Shown here: one piece after another, positions 15,225 to 24,770 of the stretch
Position numbering within the stretch: the first letter of the stretch is position 1
Layout: each line of letters opens with the position of its first letter
Source of the DNA: Mucilaginibacter pineti
GTDB lineage: Bacteria; Bacteroidota; Bacteroidia; Sphingobacteriales; Sphingobacteriaceae
Length of the DNA stretch: 64,000 bases
Assembly: GCF_900101875.1 (NCBI RefSeq)
Contig: NZ_FNAI01000005.1
Span: 124,001 to 188,000 of the forward strand
Direction: 5' to 3'
Translations under genes and position numbers: made by a program
The notes under the pieces: model-generated
Database searches by the model: none
What the model saw: the letters and a program-made list of their open reading frames with translations, nothing else
Told to the model about the DNA's origin: nothing

Positions 15225-16538
15225 ATGAACTACTCCGCCACCATTAAATATCTATATACCCAGCTCCCCATGTTTACACGCGATGGGGCATCGGCGTATA
15301 AGGCTAATCTCGACAATACTATTGAACTTTGTAATCGCCTTGGTAATCCGCAGCATGAATTTAAAAGCGTGCATATAGCCGGCACCAACGGCAAAGGTTC
15401 AACATCGCACATGCTGGCGGCAATTTTGCAAACGGCAGGTTATAAAACCGGCTTGTATACCTCACCTCATTTAAAAGATTTCAGGGAGCGCATCCGTATA
15501 AACGGCGAAATGATAAGCGAGCAAACGGTTATTGATTTTGTGCACGATCATCTTGCAGATTTTGATGAGATAGCCCCTTCCTTTTTTGAAATGACGGTTG
15601 GCCTCGCCTTTGACATTTTCGCTAAGGAAAAGGTAGACATTGCCATTATTGAAGTAGGCCTTGGCGGCCGATTAGATTCCACCAACATCATCACCCCGCT
15701 CCTGGCAATAATTACCAACATCGGCTGGGACCACATGAATATCCTGGGCAATACGCTGCAACTAATAGCCGGCGAAAAAGCGGGGATCATCAAACCTGGT
15801 ATCCCCGTGATAATTGGCGAACACCAGCCCGAAATAGCACACATATTTATAGGCAAAGCCGAAAAGGAAGGCAGTCCGGTCAAGTTTGCATCAGAGGAAA
15901 TTCAAAATTCAAAATTCAAAATTCAAAATATAAATGGAGAGGACAAGCTTGTTATTGAAATAGCCGAACAATCCCCGCTCCCCCTTCCCCGCTCCCCCCA
16001 CCTCAATCTAAGCCTTGACCTCACCGGCACTTATCAGCTTAAAAATGTAAAAACGGTTTTATTGGCTGTTGAGGAATTACGCGAGCAGGGGTTTAACATT
16101 ACTGATGAGCATATAACTACCGCACTATCTAATGTAAAAGCATTAACGGGCTTACACGGGCGCTGGGAGGTTTTAAATCGCCAGCCGCTTACCATTTGTG
16201 ACACTGGTCACAATCCCGAAGGCATACAGGAAGTATTAAAAAACATTGCTTCGGTGGCTTATAAACACCTGCATTTTGTGATAGGAATGGTGAACGATAA
16301 AGATAGCAGCAAGGTTTTAGCAATGCTGCCTAAAAATGCCACCTACTACTTTTGCAAACCCGATATCCCCAGAGGATTAGAAGCTGAAAGCTTAAAGCTG
16401 AAAGCAGAAAGCTTTGGCTTACAAGGTGAAACCTATCCCTCTGTAAAAACAGCCCTGCAAACAGCGCAGGAGAATGCCGGCGATAACGATCTGGTGTTTG
16501 TTGGCGGCAGTACTTTTGTAGTGGCAGAGGTTGTCTGA
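15225..16538 (+). CDS. folC: Dihydrofolate/folylpolyglutamate synthase
   Basis: 437 residues (E. coli FolC 422). The Mur-ligase fold is clear: P-loop GTNGKGST at 53-60, GLYTSPHLKDFRERIRING, the GLGGRLDSTNI metal loop and DTGHNPEG in the C-terminal domain. It ligates glutamate to dihydropteroate and to folates in the cytoplasm. Two stretches look foreign: IQNSKFKIQNINGEDK, encoded by a 7-base tandem repeat (15901-15928), and EAESLKLKAESFGL (about 16377-16418). Both are in frame, probably in surface loops, and the catalytic motifs are intact. Confidence 0.95.
   Translation: MNYSATIKYLYTQLPMFTRDGASAYKANLDNTIELCNRLGNPQHEFKSVHIAGTNGKGSTSHMLAAILQTAGYKTGLYTSPHLKDFRERIRINGEMISEQTVIDFVHDHLADFDEIAPSFFEMTVGLAFDIFAKEKVDIAIIEVGLGGRLDSTNIITPLLAIITNIGWDHMNILGNTLQLIAGEKAGIIKPGIPVIIGEHQPEIAHIFIGKAEKEGSPVKFASEEIQNSKFKIQNINGEDKLVIEIAEQSPLPLPRSPHLNLSLDLTGTYQLKNVKTVLLAVEELREQGFNITDEHITTALSNVKALTGLHGRWEVLNRQPLTICDTGHNPEGIQEVLKNIASVAYKHLHFVIGMVNDKDSSKVLAMLPKNATYYFCKPDIPRGLEAESLKLKAESFGLQGETYPSVKTALQTAQENAGDNDLVFVGGSTFVVAEVV
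15901..15928 (+). repeat. folC: Four tandem copies of TTCAAAA inside folC
   Basis: Four exact 7-base units. Because seven is not a multiple of three, the peptide repeats every seven residues (IQNSKFK then IQN). Such TTCAAAA arrays are usually intergenic in Bacteroidota. Confidence 0.85.
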
Positions 16539-16618
16539 ATCAGAATTTTCTGTATTAATGAATTAACAGAATACGAAGCACAAATTTTGAAAATTCTTAA
16601 ATCCTGTAAATTCTGATT
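16538..16618. repeat. Palindromic repeat overlapping the folC stop
   Basis: AATCAGAATTT (16538-16548) is mirrored perfectly at 16608-16618; an inner TTCTGT/ACAGAA pair lies near the left arm. It begins on the last base of the folC stop codon and may act as its terminator. Confidence 0.6.
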
Positions 16619-16661
16619 AATATTATATTTTTACTCCTATAAAAATCACATAATCATACCT

Positions 16662-17651
16662 ATGACTTACGTACCCTCTGCCGATAGATATCAAAAAATG
16701 CAATACCGCCGCTGTGGTAATAGCGGCATAAAGTTACCGGCCATTTCCTTAGGCCTATGGCACAATTTCGGACATGTAGATGTTACCGAAAACTACCGGA
16801 AAATTTTACACCTGGCTTTTGACAGCGGAATTACCCATTTTGATCTGGCAAACAATTACGGTCCGCCCCCGGGTTCGGCCGAAGAAAACTTTGGTCGTAT
16901 TTTAAAAGAAGATTTTCGTGGTTACCGCGATGAAATGATCATTAGCAGTAAAGCGGGCTACACCATGTGGGATGGCCCTTACGGCGACTGGGGCTCAAAA
17001 AAATACCTTGTTGCCAGTTTAGATCAAAGCCTGAAACGCATGGGTTTGGAGTATGTAGATATATTTTATCACCACCGCCCTGATCCCGAAACCCCGCTTG
17101 AAGAAACAATGGCCGCGCTCGACCTCATCGTTCGCCAGGGTAAGGCGTTATACGCAGGTATCTCCAACTATCCTGCCGATAAAGCCGACGAAGCCATAGC
17201 CATATTAAAACGTTTAGGCACCCCATGTTTGATCCATCAACCTAAATATTCCATGTTTGTTCGCGACCCGGAAGCAGGCTTATTGGAGGTGCTGGAGAAA
17301 GACGGAGTTGGTTGTATTCCTTTCTCGCCGTTGGCACAGGGTTTACTCACCAACAAATACCTTCACGGCATTCCCGAGGATTCAAGGGCTGCCCGGTCAA
17401 CCGGTTTCCTGCAAACAAGCCAGGTAACCCCCGAAAGGATAAGCCAGATCTCGCGTTTGAATGAACTTGCCATAAAACGCGGACAAACACTTGCTCAAAT
17501 GGCCCTGGCCTGGTTGTTGAAAGACAAACGCGTAACATCTGTACTCATCGGTGCAAGCCGCGCCGAGCAATTGGCCGATTCATTAAAGGCACTGGATAAC
17601 ATTGAGTTTTCGGCAGATGAGCTTGCACAGATAGAAACGATATTGGCGTAG
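16662..17651 (+). CDS. Aldo/keto reductase, YghZ (glyceraldehyde-3-phosphate reductase) type
   Basis: 329 residues with the AKR barrel. The opening MQYRRCGNSGIKLPAISLGLW, the catalytic region DLANNYGPPPGSAEENFGRIL (Asp/Tyr of the tetrad), SSKAGY (Lys) and the FYHHRPDPETPLEETM segment (His) match the YghZ/Kv-beta-like AKR14 group. That group uses NADPH to reduce L-glyceraldehyde 3-phosphate or methylglyoxal in the cytoplasm. It is slightly shorter than YghZ (346). A probable detoxification gene, apparently transcribed alone. Confidence 0.9.
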   Translation: MTYVPSADRYQKMQYRRCGNSGIKLPAISLGLWHNFGHVDVTENYRKILHLAFDSGITHFDLANNYGPPPGSAEENFGRILKEDFRGYRDEMIISSKAGYTMWDGPYGDWGSKKYLVASLDQSLKRMGLEYVDIFYHHRPDPETPLEETMAALDLIVRQGKALYAGISNYPADKADEAIAILKRLGTPCLIHQPKYSMFVRDPEAGLLEVLEKDGVGCIPFSPLAQGLLTNKYLHGIPEDSRAARSTGFLQTSQVTPERISQISRLNELAIKRGQTLAQMALAWLLKDKRVTSVLIGASRAEQLADSLKALDNIEFSADELAQIETILA

Positions 17652-17668
17652 GCCATAATTTTTTACAC

Positions 17669-17747
17669 TGTCATCCTGAACGGAGTGAAAGATCTGATTG
17701 CCGCCTCGCTACCCGGCAATAGATGCTTCACGCTGTTCAGCATGACA
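17669..17747. repeat. Imperfect palindrome of the GTCATCCTGAAC type
   Basis: A 27-base arm (17669-17695) matches the inverted 17721-17747 at about 21 positions; inside, ATTGCCG and CGGCAAT pair perfectly. It is the widespread Bacteroidota GTCATCCTGA...TCAGCATGAC element; related copies lie at 51637-51881. Confidence 0.7.
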
Positions 17748-17760
17748 AATCTCCTAACAT

Positions 17761-18738
17761 ATGGCAACTATAAACTGGGGAATAATAGGATGCGGTAATG
17801 TAACCGAAGTTAAAAGCGGACCGGCATTTAAAAAGGTGGCCGATAGCGACCTGGTTGCTGTTATGCGTCGCGATGCCACCAAAGCTGCCGATTATGCGGC
17901 AAGGCACCTCGTTGGCAAATGGTACGATGATGCTGACAACCTAATGGACGACGCCGGTGTAAATGCCATTTATATTGCTACCCCGCCATCATCACATTTA
18001 ACTTATGCCCTTGCAGCACTTGAAAAGGACCTTAATGTTTATGTTGAAAAGCCCGTTACCCGTAATGCTGCCGAAGCCCGCGCAATAGCCGAAGCCGTAA
18101 AAAAAGGTAATGCAAAATTAACGGTAGCCCATTACCGGCGTGCAGTGCCTATGTTTTTGGCAGTAAAAGAGTTGTTGAATAAAAATAAAATTGGAGATGT
18201 ACGCACCGTACAGATCAGGATGTGGCAAAGCCGCAAGCCCAACCTTATTGCCGATACGGAAACCAATTGGCGGGTAAATCCCGAGTTATCAGGCGGTGGT
18301 TATTTCCATGACCTTGCGCCCCACCAGCTCGATCTGATGCTGTACTACTTTGGCGAGCCCGAAAAATATCATGGCTTTTCGCTCAATCAATCGGGTGCTA
18401 CCCCGGCAGATGATCATGTTTGCGGACAAATTCTGTTTAAAAATAACGTAGTGGTAAACGGTTCATGGTGTTTTAACGTGGCCGAAAACCAAACCACTGA
18501 TACCTGCGAGATCATAGGTACTAATGGCAAAATCACCTTTCCGTTTTTTGGTAATTACATTACCTGGAAAACTGATACCGAGGAGGAAACCATTACCTTC
18601 CAACATCCGCAACACATACAGCAGCCCATGATTGAAAAAATAGTAGCCTATTTTAAAGACGAAGGGCCTAACCCCTGCTCAATAGACGAAGCCATAACGC
18701 TCATGGATATTATAGATGCCTTTACCATTGCCAATTAA
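17761..18738 (+). CDS. Gfo/Idh/MocA-family oxidoreductase
   Basis: 325 residues. The N-terminal Rossmann domain starts NWGIIGCGNVTEVKSGPAF; the signature VYVEKPVTRNAAEA carries the EKP lysine near residue 97; HDLAPHQLDLM holds the catalytic histidine and aspartate in the C-terminal domain. Family members use NAD(P) to oxidise or reduce sugars and inositols. The substrate cannot be predicted. The next ATG follows the stop codon directly, so it is co-transcribed with the M48 peptidase. Confidence 0.9.
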   Translation: MATINWGIIGCGNVTEVKSGPAFKKVADSDLVAVMRRDATKAADYAARHLVGKWYDDADNLMDDAGVNAIYIATPPSSHLTYALAALEKDLNVYVEKPVTRNAAEARAIAEAVKKGNAKLTVAHYRRAVPMFLAVKELLNKNKIGDVRTVQIRMWQSRKPNLIADTETNWRVNPELSGGGYFHDLAPHQLDLMLYYFGEPEKYHGFSLNQSGATPADDHVCGQILFKNNVVVNGSWCFNVAENQTTDTCEIIGTNGKITFPFFGNYITWKTDTEEETITFQHPQHIQQPMIEKIVAYFKDEGPNPCSIDEAITLMDIIDAFTIAN

Positions 18739-20835
18739 ATGAACCCTGCCTTATCATTCCCACCAATGCCTGCCGGCGCTAATGAAAGCATCATTAAGCC
18801 GTCATTATCATTCAAAAAACAGGTGTATCGCTGCGTGGGTGCCATATTATTATTTATAATCACCTACGTTTTAATGTTTGTTGGCGCACTGGCCATAGCT
18901 GTAGTATTTGCCTATTTCGGGATAACTATTATGGAGAGCTTGTCGTCGTTTATAACGCTTATTTTAGGTGGGGCGCTGATAGGTTCGGGATTGATGCTGC
19001 TGTTTTTTGTGATCAAATTTCTGTTTAAAAGAACGCGTACAGATTATTCGGGGATGATGGAGATCACCGAACAGGATCAGCCTCAACTGTTTGAATTTAT
19101 AAGGCAACTCACTGCCGAGGCAAAGGCACCGTTCCCCAAGCGCATGTTTTTATCGGCCGATGTTAACGCCGGAGTTTTTTATAATTCCAGCTTCTGGAGT
19201 ATGTTTTTTCCGGTTAAAAAGAACTTGAAGATAGGGCTTGGCCTGGTTAACAGCCTTAATGTATCAGAATTTAAAGCGGTTATGGCACATGAATTTGGCC
19301 ATTTTTCGCAACGGAGCATGAAGTTTGGCAGTTACGTTTATAACCTCAATAAGGTTATCCATAATATGCTGTATGATAACGACAGATATGGCCGGTTAAT
19401 AAATAGCTTTGCCAGGATGCACGCATTATTCAGGCTTTTTGCCTGGATAAATATTAAGATAGTTGAAGGGATGCAGCAAATCCTTAAGGGCGTTTACGTG
19501 GTACTTAATAAAACCTACCTGGGCCTGTCGCGCCAAATGGAGTTTCATGCTGATGCAGTGGCGGCTTATGTTAGCGGTTCAAACCAAATGGTAAGTTCGT
19601 TGCAGCGTACCAATATTGGGCAACTATGTTATACCGGTTTAATAAACTACTGGAATACCCAGCTTGGCGATAATAAACGGTCGGCAAACTTTTATCCGCA
19701 GCAACTGGAAATGCTCAGGCACTTTTCGCGCAAGCATAATTTACTATTAGATGATGCAGGCTTACCTGTAATTACAAACGGAATAGCCGACCTCATAGGC
19801 GGCAGCCAGTTAGTTATTAACGATCAATGGTCATCGCACCCTTCAAATGACGACCGGACAATAAGTTTAGAACGGATCAATCTCATAACCCCAACCGTTA
19901 CCGAACCGGCATGGTTGCTTTTTAAAAACGCCGAACAACTGCAACTGCAACTTACCGATTCCTTATACGCATCGGCAAAATTAGATAATGACATTGCAGC
20001 GGTTGATCTGGAAGGGTTTAAAGCCGATTTTTATAGCGCTATCGATAAAAACTCATTCAATAGTATTTACAAAGGATATTATGATGAGCGCGGGATCAAT
20101 GCATTTGACATTGATGAAGCCATAATAAACCCCGTTGCAATACCATCTGTTGGCATTGACGAATTGTTAAGCGATACCAATTGCAGCCTGCCCCGCACTG
20201 CCGAAACCATGCAACAGGATATGGCAACATTGGATACGCTGATTGATGTGAGGAAAGACATAAAAACCTTCGACTATAAAGGGGTAAAATATAAATCCAC
20301 CGAAGCGCAGACTGTCAGGAATCTTATTGAAAAAGAACGCCTACACATTTTGAAAAACACCGAAGAACTCGACAAAAGCCTGTTTATCTATTACTACAAA
20401 AACTGTAAAACCGAAGTTAATCAACAATTGCTTGCCGGCAAATACCGGAATTTATTTAAATACCAGGCTGAGGCCATTAAAGATTATGATTTGTATAACA
20501 ACATCATGTCGGTTTTTAGCAAGGTATACAATAGCATGACGGCAGAGAATATCCACAGTACTGTTAATACAGTTTACAACCATGAGCAGCAGCTAAAGCC
20601 GCGGATCCAGGAAATTATTGCAGACGAAGAAACCCGCTCCCATATAAATGAGGACGAGTTAAAGGCCATTGATAAATACTTAAAATCAAAATGGGTATAC
20701 TATTACGAGCCCAGTTATGATAATGAAGCTATAGGAATTTTCAATGCAGGAGTTGGCAACTACATCTCGGCTGTAGCAAAACGCAATTTTGAGTTAAAAA
20801 AAGACCTGTTAAATTTTCAAACAAGTTTAGCATAA
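18739..20835 (+). CDS. Membrane-anchored M48 metallopeptidase
   Basis: 698 residues. Two transmembrane helices (about 32-62 and 70-95) precede the zinc motif HEFGH at 184-188; the third ligand is likely E268 in RQMEFHADAVAAY. The peptidase part resembles HtpX/Ste24-type M48 enzymes, but an additional C-terminal half of about 400 residues (280-698), rich in charged helices, has no obvious assignment. Its start immediately follows the oxidoreductase stop. A role in membrane protein quality control is inferred. Confidence 0.85.
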   Translation: MNPALSFPPMPAGANESIIKPSLSFKKQVYRCVGAILLFIITYVLMFVGALAIAVVFAYFGITIMESLSSFITLILGGALIGSGLMLLFFVIKFLFKRTRTDYSGMMEITEQDQPQLFEFIRQLTAEAKAPFPKRMFLSADVNAGVFYNSSFWSMFFPVKKNLKIGLGLVNSLNVSEFKAVMAHEFGHFSQRSMKFGSYVYNLNKVIHNMLYDNDRYGRLINSFARMHALFRLFAWINIKIVEGMQQILKGVYVVLNKTYLGLSRQMEFHADAVAAYVSGSNQMVSSLQRTNIGQLCYTGLINYWNTQLGDNKRSANFYPQQLEMLRHFSRKHNLLLDDAGLPVITNGIADLIGGSQLVINDQWSSHPSNDDRTISLERINLITPTVTEPAWLLFKNAEQLQLQLTDSLYASAKLDNDIAAVDLEGFKADFYSAIDKNSFNSIYKGYYDERGINAFDIDEAIINPVAIPSVGIDELLSDTNCSLPRTAETMQQDMATLDTLIDVRKDIKTFDYKGVKYKSTEAQTVRNLIEKERLHILKNTEELDKSLFIYYYKNCKTEVNQQLLAGKYRNLFKYQAEAIKDYDLYNNIMSVFSKVYNSMTAENIHSTVNTVYNHEQQLKPRIQEIIADEETRSHINEDELKAIDKYLKSKWVYYYEPSYDNEAIGIFNAGVGNYISAVAKRNFELKKDLLNFQTSLA

Positions 20836-20923
20836 ACATTTGTAAACATTTTATTACGTATTTTCAAACATCGTAAACACATATATGTTACACATCTGAA
20901 AATTTAGATGTAACCCCACGAGT

Positions 20924-22018
20924 ATGCCAACAAAAAAACTTATAGCACCATTTTATGAACGACTTGCATTAACACTGGTAGGTTTTTTTGCCCTCGGTTA
21001 TCTCATTGTCATAGGCAAGGATCTGCTCGATCCGCTGATCTTCGGATTTATATTTGCCATTTTGTTATTACCTATCTCTAATTTTTTAGAGAAAAGATTA
21101 AGGTTGCCACGCAGCATGTCCTCACTGGTTTCTATTTTACTGTTGATAACAGTTATCGGCGGGATCTTGTACCTGGTGGGATCACAAATTTCAAACCTGG
21201 CTAATGACTGGCCTATGCTAAAAAAACAGGTTGAGCAATCATTGCATGAACTACAGGAATGGGTGCAAACTTCTTTCCATATCCAGGCGGCAAACCAAAT
21301 GAAATATGTGAAGGATACGGCAGATCAATTAATGGCCTCGGGCACTGACGTATTGGGAACAACCTTTGGCGCTATATCGTCGTTGATGATATTCTATGTA
21401 TTCATCCTTATTTTTACATTTTTTATATTGTTATACAGACGTCTGCTGTTACGTTTTGTGATATGGGTTTTTCGGGATGAAAACTCACATGTAGTGATGG
21501 ATATTGTAGAGAACATCCAATCCATACTACGTCAATACATTTTAGGTTTACTGCTGGAAATGGTAATTGTAGCCAGCGTTGCCATTACAGTATTTTGGAT
21601 AATAGGCATCAAATACGCGGCGCTTTTGGGTATTATAGTAGGTTTATTTAACATCATCCCATACATTGGTATTTTTACAGCGTTATTGCTTAGTACACTC
21701 ATAACTTTCGCTACAGGTAATATTGGCAAAACGGTTACAGTTGTAATTAGTGTTATAGGTATCCACGCTGTAGATGCCAACTTTTTGCTGCCAACAATAG
21801 TAGGATCAAAAGTAAGACTTAACGCGCTGATATCATTTATAGGTATTATCCTGGGCGAGATGATCTGGGGGTTATCAGGCATGTTTTTATCTATCCCGGT
21901 TATCGCCATATTTAAAATTATTTTCGACCGCATAGAGAGCCTTAAACCGTGGGGATACCTGCTTGGCGGCGATTACGAGTACAAAAAAGCACCTGCTGAA
22001 GAAATGAAAACCGAGTAA
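20924..22018 (+). CDS. AI-2E (TqsA/PerM) family permease
   Basis: 364 residues with about eight membrane segments in the usual arrangement: two N-terminal pairs, a soluble amphipathic stretch (about 80-140), then the C-terminal helices with IPYIGIFTALLLSTLITFA and the GSKVRLNALISFIGIILGEMIWG signature. Members export or import small molecules; only some handle autoinducer-2, so that substrate must not be assumed. An ACATCT/AGATGT hairpin (20892-20911) lies just upstream. Confidence 0.85.
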   Translation: MPTKKLIAPFYERLALTLVGFFALGYLIVIGKDLLDPLIFGFIFAILLLPISNFLEKRLRLPRSMSSLVSILLLITVIGGILYLVGSQISNLANDWPMLKKQVEQSLHELQEWVQTSFHIQAANQMKYVKDTADQLMASGTDVLGTTFGAISSLMIFYVFILIFTFFILLYRRLLLRFVIWVFRDENSHVVMDIVENIQSILRQYILGLLLEMVIVASVAITVFWIIGIKYAALLGIIVGLFNIIPYIGIFTALLLSTLITFATGNIGKTVTVVISVIGIHAVDANFLLPTIVGSKVRLNALISFIGIILGEMIWGLSGMFLSIPVIAIFKIIFDRIESLKPWGYLLGGDYEYKKAPAEEMKTE

Positions 22019-22047
22019 TATTTAACTAAAAATTCATATTGAGCACA

Positions 22048-22077
22048 TTGCGGGTTTAAACATTTATTATAAGTTTG
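22048..22077 (+). promoter_or_regulatory. Promoter of CxxC mini-protein C
   Basis: TTG (22048-22050), 19 bases, then TAAGTTTG (22070-22077), a full -7 consensus. Transcription would begin near 22083, giving a leader of about 20 bases before the ATG at 22103. Confidence 0.5.
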
Positions 22078-22102
22078 TATCTTATTGATACCCCTACTTA
22101 TA

Positions 22103-22273
22103 ATGCAAACTATTAATGAACAATCGCGCCCTATTTACAGGTGCAAAAAATGCAATACAACATTGGAAATTCGCCGCAAACGTGGCCCCATCCTTAAAAC
22201 TTTCTTTTTTTGGCTCGATATAAAAAAGTTCTTTTGCGAGCGTTGTCTTACTAACCGGTACCATTTAAAATAG
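22103..22273 (+). CDS. CxxC-x27-CxxC mini-protein C (putative zinc ribbon)
   Basis: 56 residues from ATG 22103 (an in-frame TTG at 22085 is less likely, since it lies at the predicted transcription start). Cysteines C14-KK-C17 and C45-ER-C48 are again separated by 27 residues, and the centre RRKRGPILKTFFFWLDIKKFF aligns with the 4942 and 5246 proteins: basic turn, aromatic run, KK-aromatic before the second knuckle. Third member of the local family, with its own promoter. Function unknown. Confidence 0.65.
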   Translation: MQTINEQSRPIYRCKKCNTTLEIRRKRGPILKTFFFWLDIKKFFCERCLTNRYHLK

Positions 22274-22340
22274 CAATTTTATTTGCGTAATTGTTCCGGG
22301 CGTATAGTTAATATAGTCATTTACCGGTACAAATTTACAA

Positions 22341-23315
22341 ATGAAAAATCCTGTTAAAATTCAACATAAGTATACCTTTATTATACTTATAGGCTTGCTT
22401 ATGCCATTTTTTTCGGTAGCACAAAACAAATCCAATAGTTTCAGGGTAGTACCTTTGGGCGTTTTAGGAGGTATCGACGAAAGTAACCTATCTGCATATA
22501 TGCTGGCAGCAAAAGGCAGTAATAATTATATCTGTCTTGATGCTGGCACCTTACACTATGGCCTGCAAAAAGCCGTTGATAACAAGGTTTTTAGTTTACC
22601 TGCCGAAAAGGTTTTGAAGCAATATATCAAGGGTTACTTCATATCTCACGCCCATTTAGATCATATTGCCGGGCTCATTATTAATGCGCCCGATGACAGT
22701 ACAAAAAATATTTACGGACTGCAAAGCACATTGGAAACCATAAAAACCCACTATTTTACCTGGGCAAGCTGGGCTAATTTTGCTAATCAGGGTGAAGCCC
22801 CGGCACTTAAAAAATACCATTACACAGCGCTTGTTCCTGGCAATGAAACTGCAATTGAAAATACAGATCTTAAAGTACAGGTTTTCCCGTTAAGTCACTC
22901 CAACCTTACCAGCACCGCATTTTTGGTACGCAGTAACAATGCCTATATTTTGTATTTGGGCGATACTGGGGCAGATGAGATAGAGAAAAGCAGCAACTTC
23001 CAAAATATGTGGCAGGCCGTTGCTCCACTGGTAAAAAGCAAACAGCTAAAGGCTATAATGATAGAAGTATCCTTCCCAGATGAACAGCCCGATAAAACGT
23101 TATTTGGTCACCTCACCCCACATTGGCTAATGGTTGAACTTGATAAACTGGCGGCCCTAACCGGCGTGGATGCCATAAAAGGGCTAAATGTTGTGGTTAC
23201 TCACCTAAAGCCACCGGCCGTCAGCATCAGCAAAATAAAAACTCAGTTAAAGGTTGCCAATAAGCTGCAACTTAATTTGATATACCCTCAGCAAGGAAAA
23301 GCGTTGAATTTTTAG
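22341..23315 (+). CDS. Exported class II cyclic-nucleotide phosphodiesterase-like metallohydrolase
   Basis: 324 residues with a signal peptide (about 1-28, ending FFSVAQ). The metal motif HAHLDH is at 103-108; further metallo-beta-lactamase-fold landmarks are PLSHS, YLGDTGADE and VTHLKPP. The order PLGVLGGIDESNLSAYMLAA...CLDAGT and ISHAHLDHIAGL fits PDE class II (PF02112), which hydrolyses cAMP/cGMP. An exported location would favour extracellular cyclic nucleotides (inference). Confidence 0.8.
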   Translation: MKNPVKIQHKYTFIILIGLLMPFFSVAQNKSNSFRVVPLGVLGGIDESNLSAYMLAAKGSNNYICLDAGTLHYGLQKAVDNKVFSLPAEKVLKQYIKGYFISHAHLDHIAGLIINAPDDSTKNIYGLQSTLETIKTHYFTWASWANFANQGEAPALKKYHYTALVPGNETAIENTDLKVQVFPLSHSNLTSTAFLVRSNNAYILYLGDTGADEIEKSSNFQNMWQAVAPLVKSKQLKAIMIEVSFPDEQPDKTLFGHLTPHWLMVELDKLAALTGVDAIKGLNVVVTHLKPPAVSISKIKTQLKVANKLQLNLIYPQQGKALNF

Positions 23316-23323
23316 GCTACCCG

Positions 23324-23355
23324 TTTGGCTAATATCAAACAATTGGTTAAATTTC
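23324..23355 (+). promoter_or_regulatory. Possible promoter of first esterase
   Basis: TTTG (23324-23327), 20 bases, then TAAATTTC (23348-23355), one base off the -7 consensus, 28 bases ahead of the ATG at 23384. Confidence 0.35.
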
Positions 23356-23383
23356 CGTTCGCCAAAACTAAACCGGTCAACCT

Positions 23384-24271
23384 ATGAAAATGTTAAAAAA
23401 TTGCCTGCTGTTTTGCTTTATGCTATGCGTAAATATTGCATACGCCCAACAACAAGGCAAGGTAATTGAAGAGCAAACTGTTAAAAGCAGTATTTTAAAA
23501 CGCAACGTAAAGTATACCATATACTTGCCGTCTGATTACGAAACCGCTAATCGCACCTATCCCATCGTTTACCTGCTGCATGGCTACACCGACGATAATA
23601 CCGGCTGGCTGCAATATGGCGAAGTGAACCGTTTTGCGGATAAAGCCATTGCCGATGGCACTATCCCCCCAATGATCATCGTGATGCCCAATGCCGATTC
23701 GAGTTGGTATATCAACTCGTACGATGGTAAGGAAAAGTACGAGGACTTTTTTATCAAAGAATTTATACCCCACATTGAAAAGGCATATCGTGTAAAAACC
23801 GAGAAGAAATACCGTGGTGTTGCCGGCCTGTCAATGGGTGGTTATGGCACACTTATTTACGCCATTAAATATCCGCAATTGTTTAGTGCTGCGGCGGCGC
23901 TGAGCGCTGCTGTTCTCCCAGACGACCAAATGGTTGGCCAACCTGATGAAAATTATGAAAATGTTTTCGGTCAGCTTTTTGGCCGTGGGTTAAAAGGTAA
24001 GGACAGGCTGAGCAAAGCATGGCAGGCAAATTCTGTTTTAGATCTGGTTCAAAACAAAACCGCAGACCAACTGAGCAGCGTACGTTACTGGATTGACTGC
24101 GGCGATGATGATTTTTTAACCAAAGGAAATTGCCTGCTGCATATCGCACTTACGGAAAAGAAAGTACCGCATGAATACCGCGTACGCGACGGCGCCCACA
24201 ACTGGACGTACTGGCGCACCGGTATCATCAATGCGCTGCAGTTCATAGGCGATAGTTTCCGTCAAAAATAG
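23384..24271 (+). CDS. Secreted esterase (esterase D/PF00756 family), copy 1
   Basis: 295 residues: signal peptide ending AYAQ, then an alpha/beta-hydrolase of the esterase D/feruloyl-esterase type. The nucleophile is S150 in GLSMGGYG, the oxyanion loop is YLLHGYTDDNTGW, the acid is probably in WIDCGDDDFL and the histidine in RDGAHNWTYWR. It is close to the protein encoded at 24771-25646 along its whole length, so they arose by duplication. Substrates could be acyl sugars, feruloyl esters or S-formylglutathione-like thioesters; secretion favours the first two. Confidence 0.9.
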   Translation: MKMLKNCLLFCFMLCVNIAYAQQQGKVIEEQTVKSSILKRNVKYTIYLPSDYETANRTYPIVYLLHGYTDDNTGWLQYGEVNRFADKAIADGTIPPMIIVMPNADSSWYINSYDGKEKYEDFFIKEFIPHIEKAYRVKTEKKYRGVAGLSMGGYGTLIYAIKYPQLFSAAAALSAAVLPDDQMVGQPDENYENVFGQLFGRGLKGKDRLSKAWQANSVLDLVQNKTADQLSSVRYWIDCGDDDFLTKGNCLLHIALTEKKVPHEYRVRDGAHNWTYWRTGIINALQFIGDSFRQK

Positions 24272-24298
24272 GCTTGTATCAGTAATTGTTTTGGGGCT

Positions 24299-24679
24299 AT
24301 GACAAAAGATTTTGAACTATCAGTTACCAGCGATAAACTCACAGCATTAATATCCGAAGAAATTTGGATCGATGAGTTTTTTAAAAACATTTTTGAAGAT
24401 AGATCGGGCAAGGTGTATACCGATTTTTGCAAAAGTCTGGCCTCGTATCACTATGATGAGGGCGGTTCGCCAGAAGTGCATGAGTTTGAAATAATAAGAT
24501 CACACTTTAACACCGAAAAACTTACCGGCGAGTTCACGTGTGCCTTTGCTGTTTATTTTTTTTGGGGATGCTCCGGCATCAACTCAGACAAACGTGATAC
24601 CCTCACCTGGAAATTTAAGGTAGATACACAAAACGAAAAGATAGCCCTCACCGGCGAAGAACCCTGGGTGGTGGAATGA
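24299..24679 (+). CDS. Hypothetical acidic protein between the two esterases
   Basis: 126 residues, no signal peptide, no membrane segment, rich in Asp/Glu and aromatic residues (for example AVYFFWGCSGINSDKRDTL and a C-terminal EEPWVVE). I do not recognise a family. It starts 28 bases after esterase 1 and so is probably co-transcribed with it. Regular codon use, and no overlap with another supportable gene, suggest a real gene. Confidence 0.6.
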   Translation: MTKDFELSVTSDKLTALISEEIWIDEFFKNIFEDRSGKVYTDFCKSLASYHYDEGGSPEVHEFEIIRSHFNTEKLTGEFTCAFAVYFFWGCSGINSDKRDTLTWKFKVDTQNEKIALTGEEPWVVE

Positions 24680-24746
24680 TGAAGATGTGCAGATTTTAGA
24701 TTACAGATGTGCAGATGAAAAATCACTATCGCCAACAACTCGTACT

Positions 24747-24770
24747 TGATACTAACTACTTGATACCAAA
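24747..24770 (+). repeat. 24-base direct repeat, copy upstream of esterase 2
   Basis: A 24-base segment starting TGATACTAACTACTTG ends directly at the esterase 2 ATG and recurs with one mismatch at 25725-25748. GTGCAGAT words precede both copies. Confidence 0.7.
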
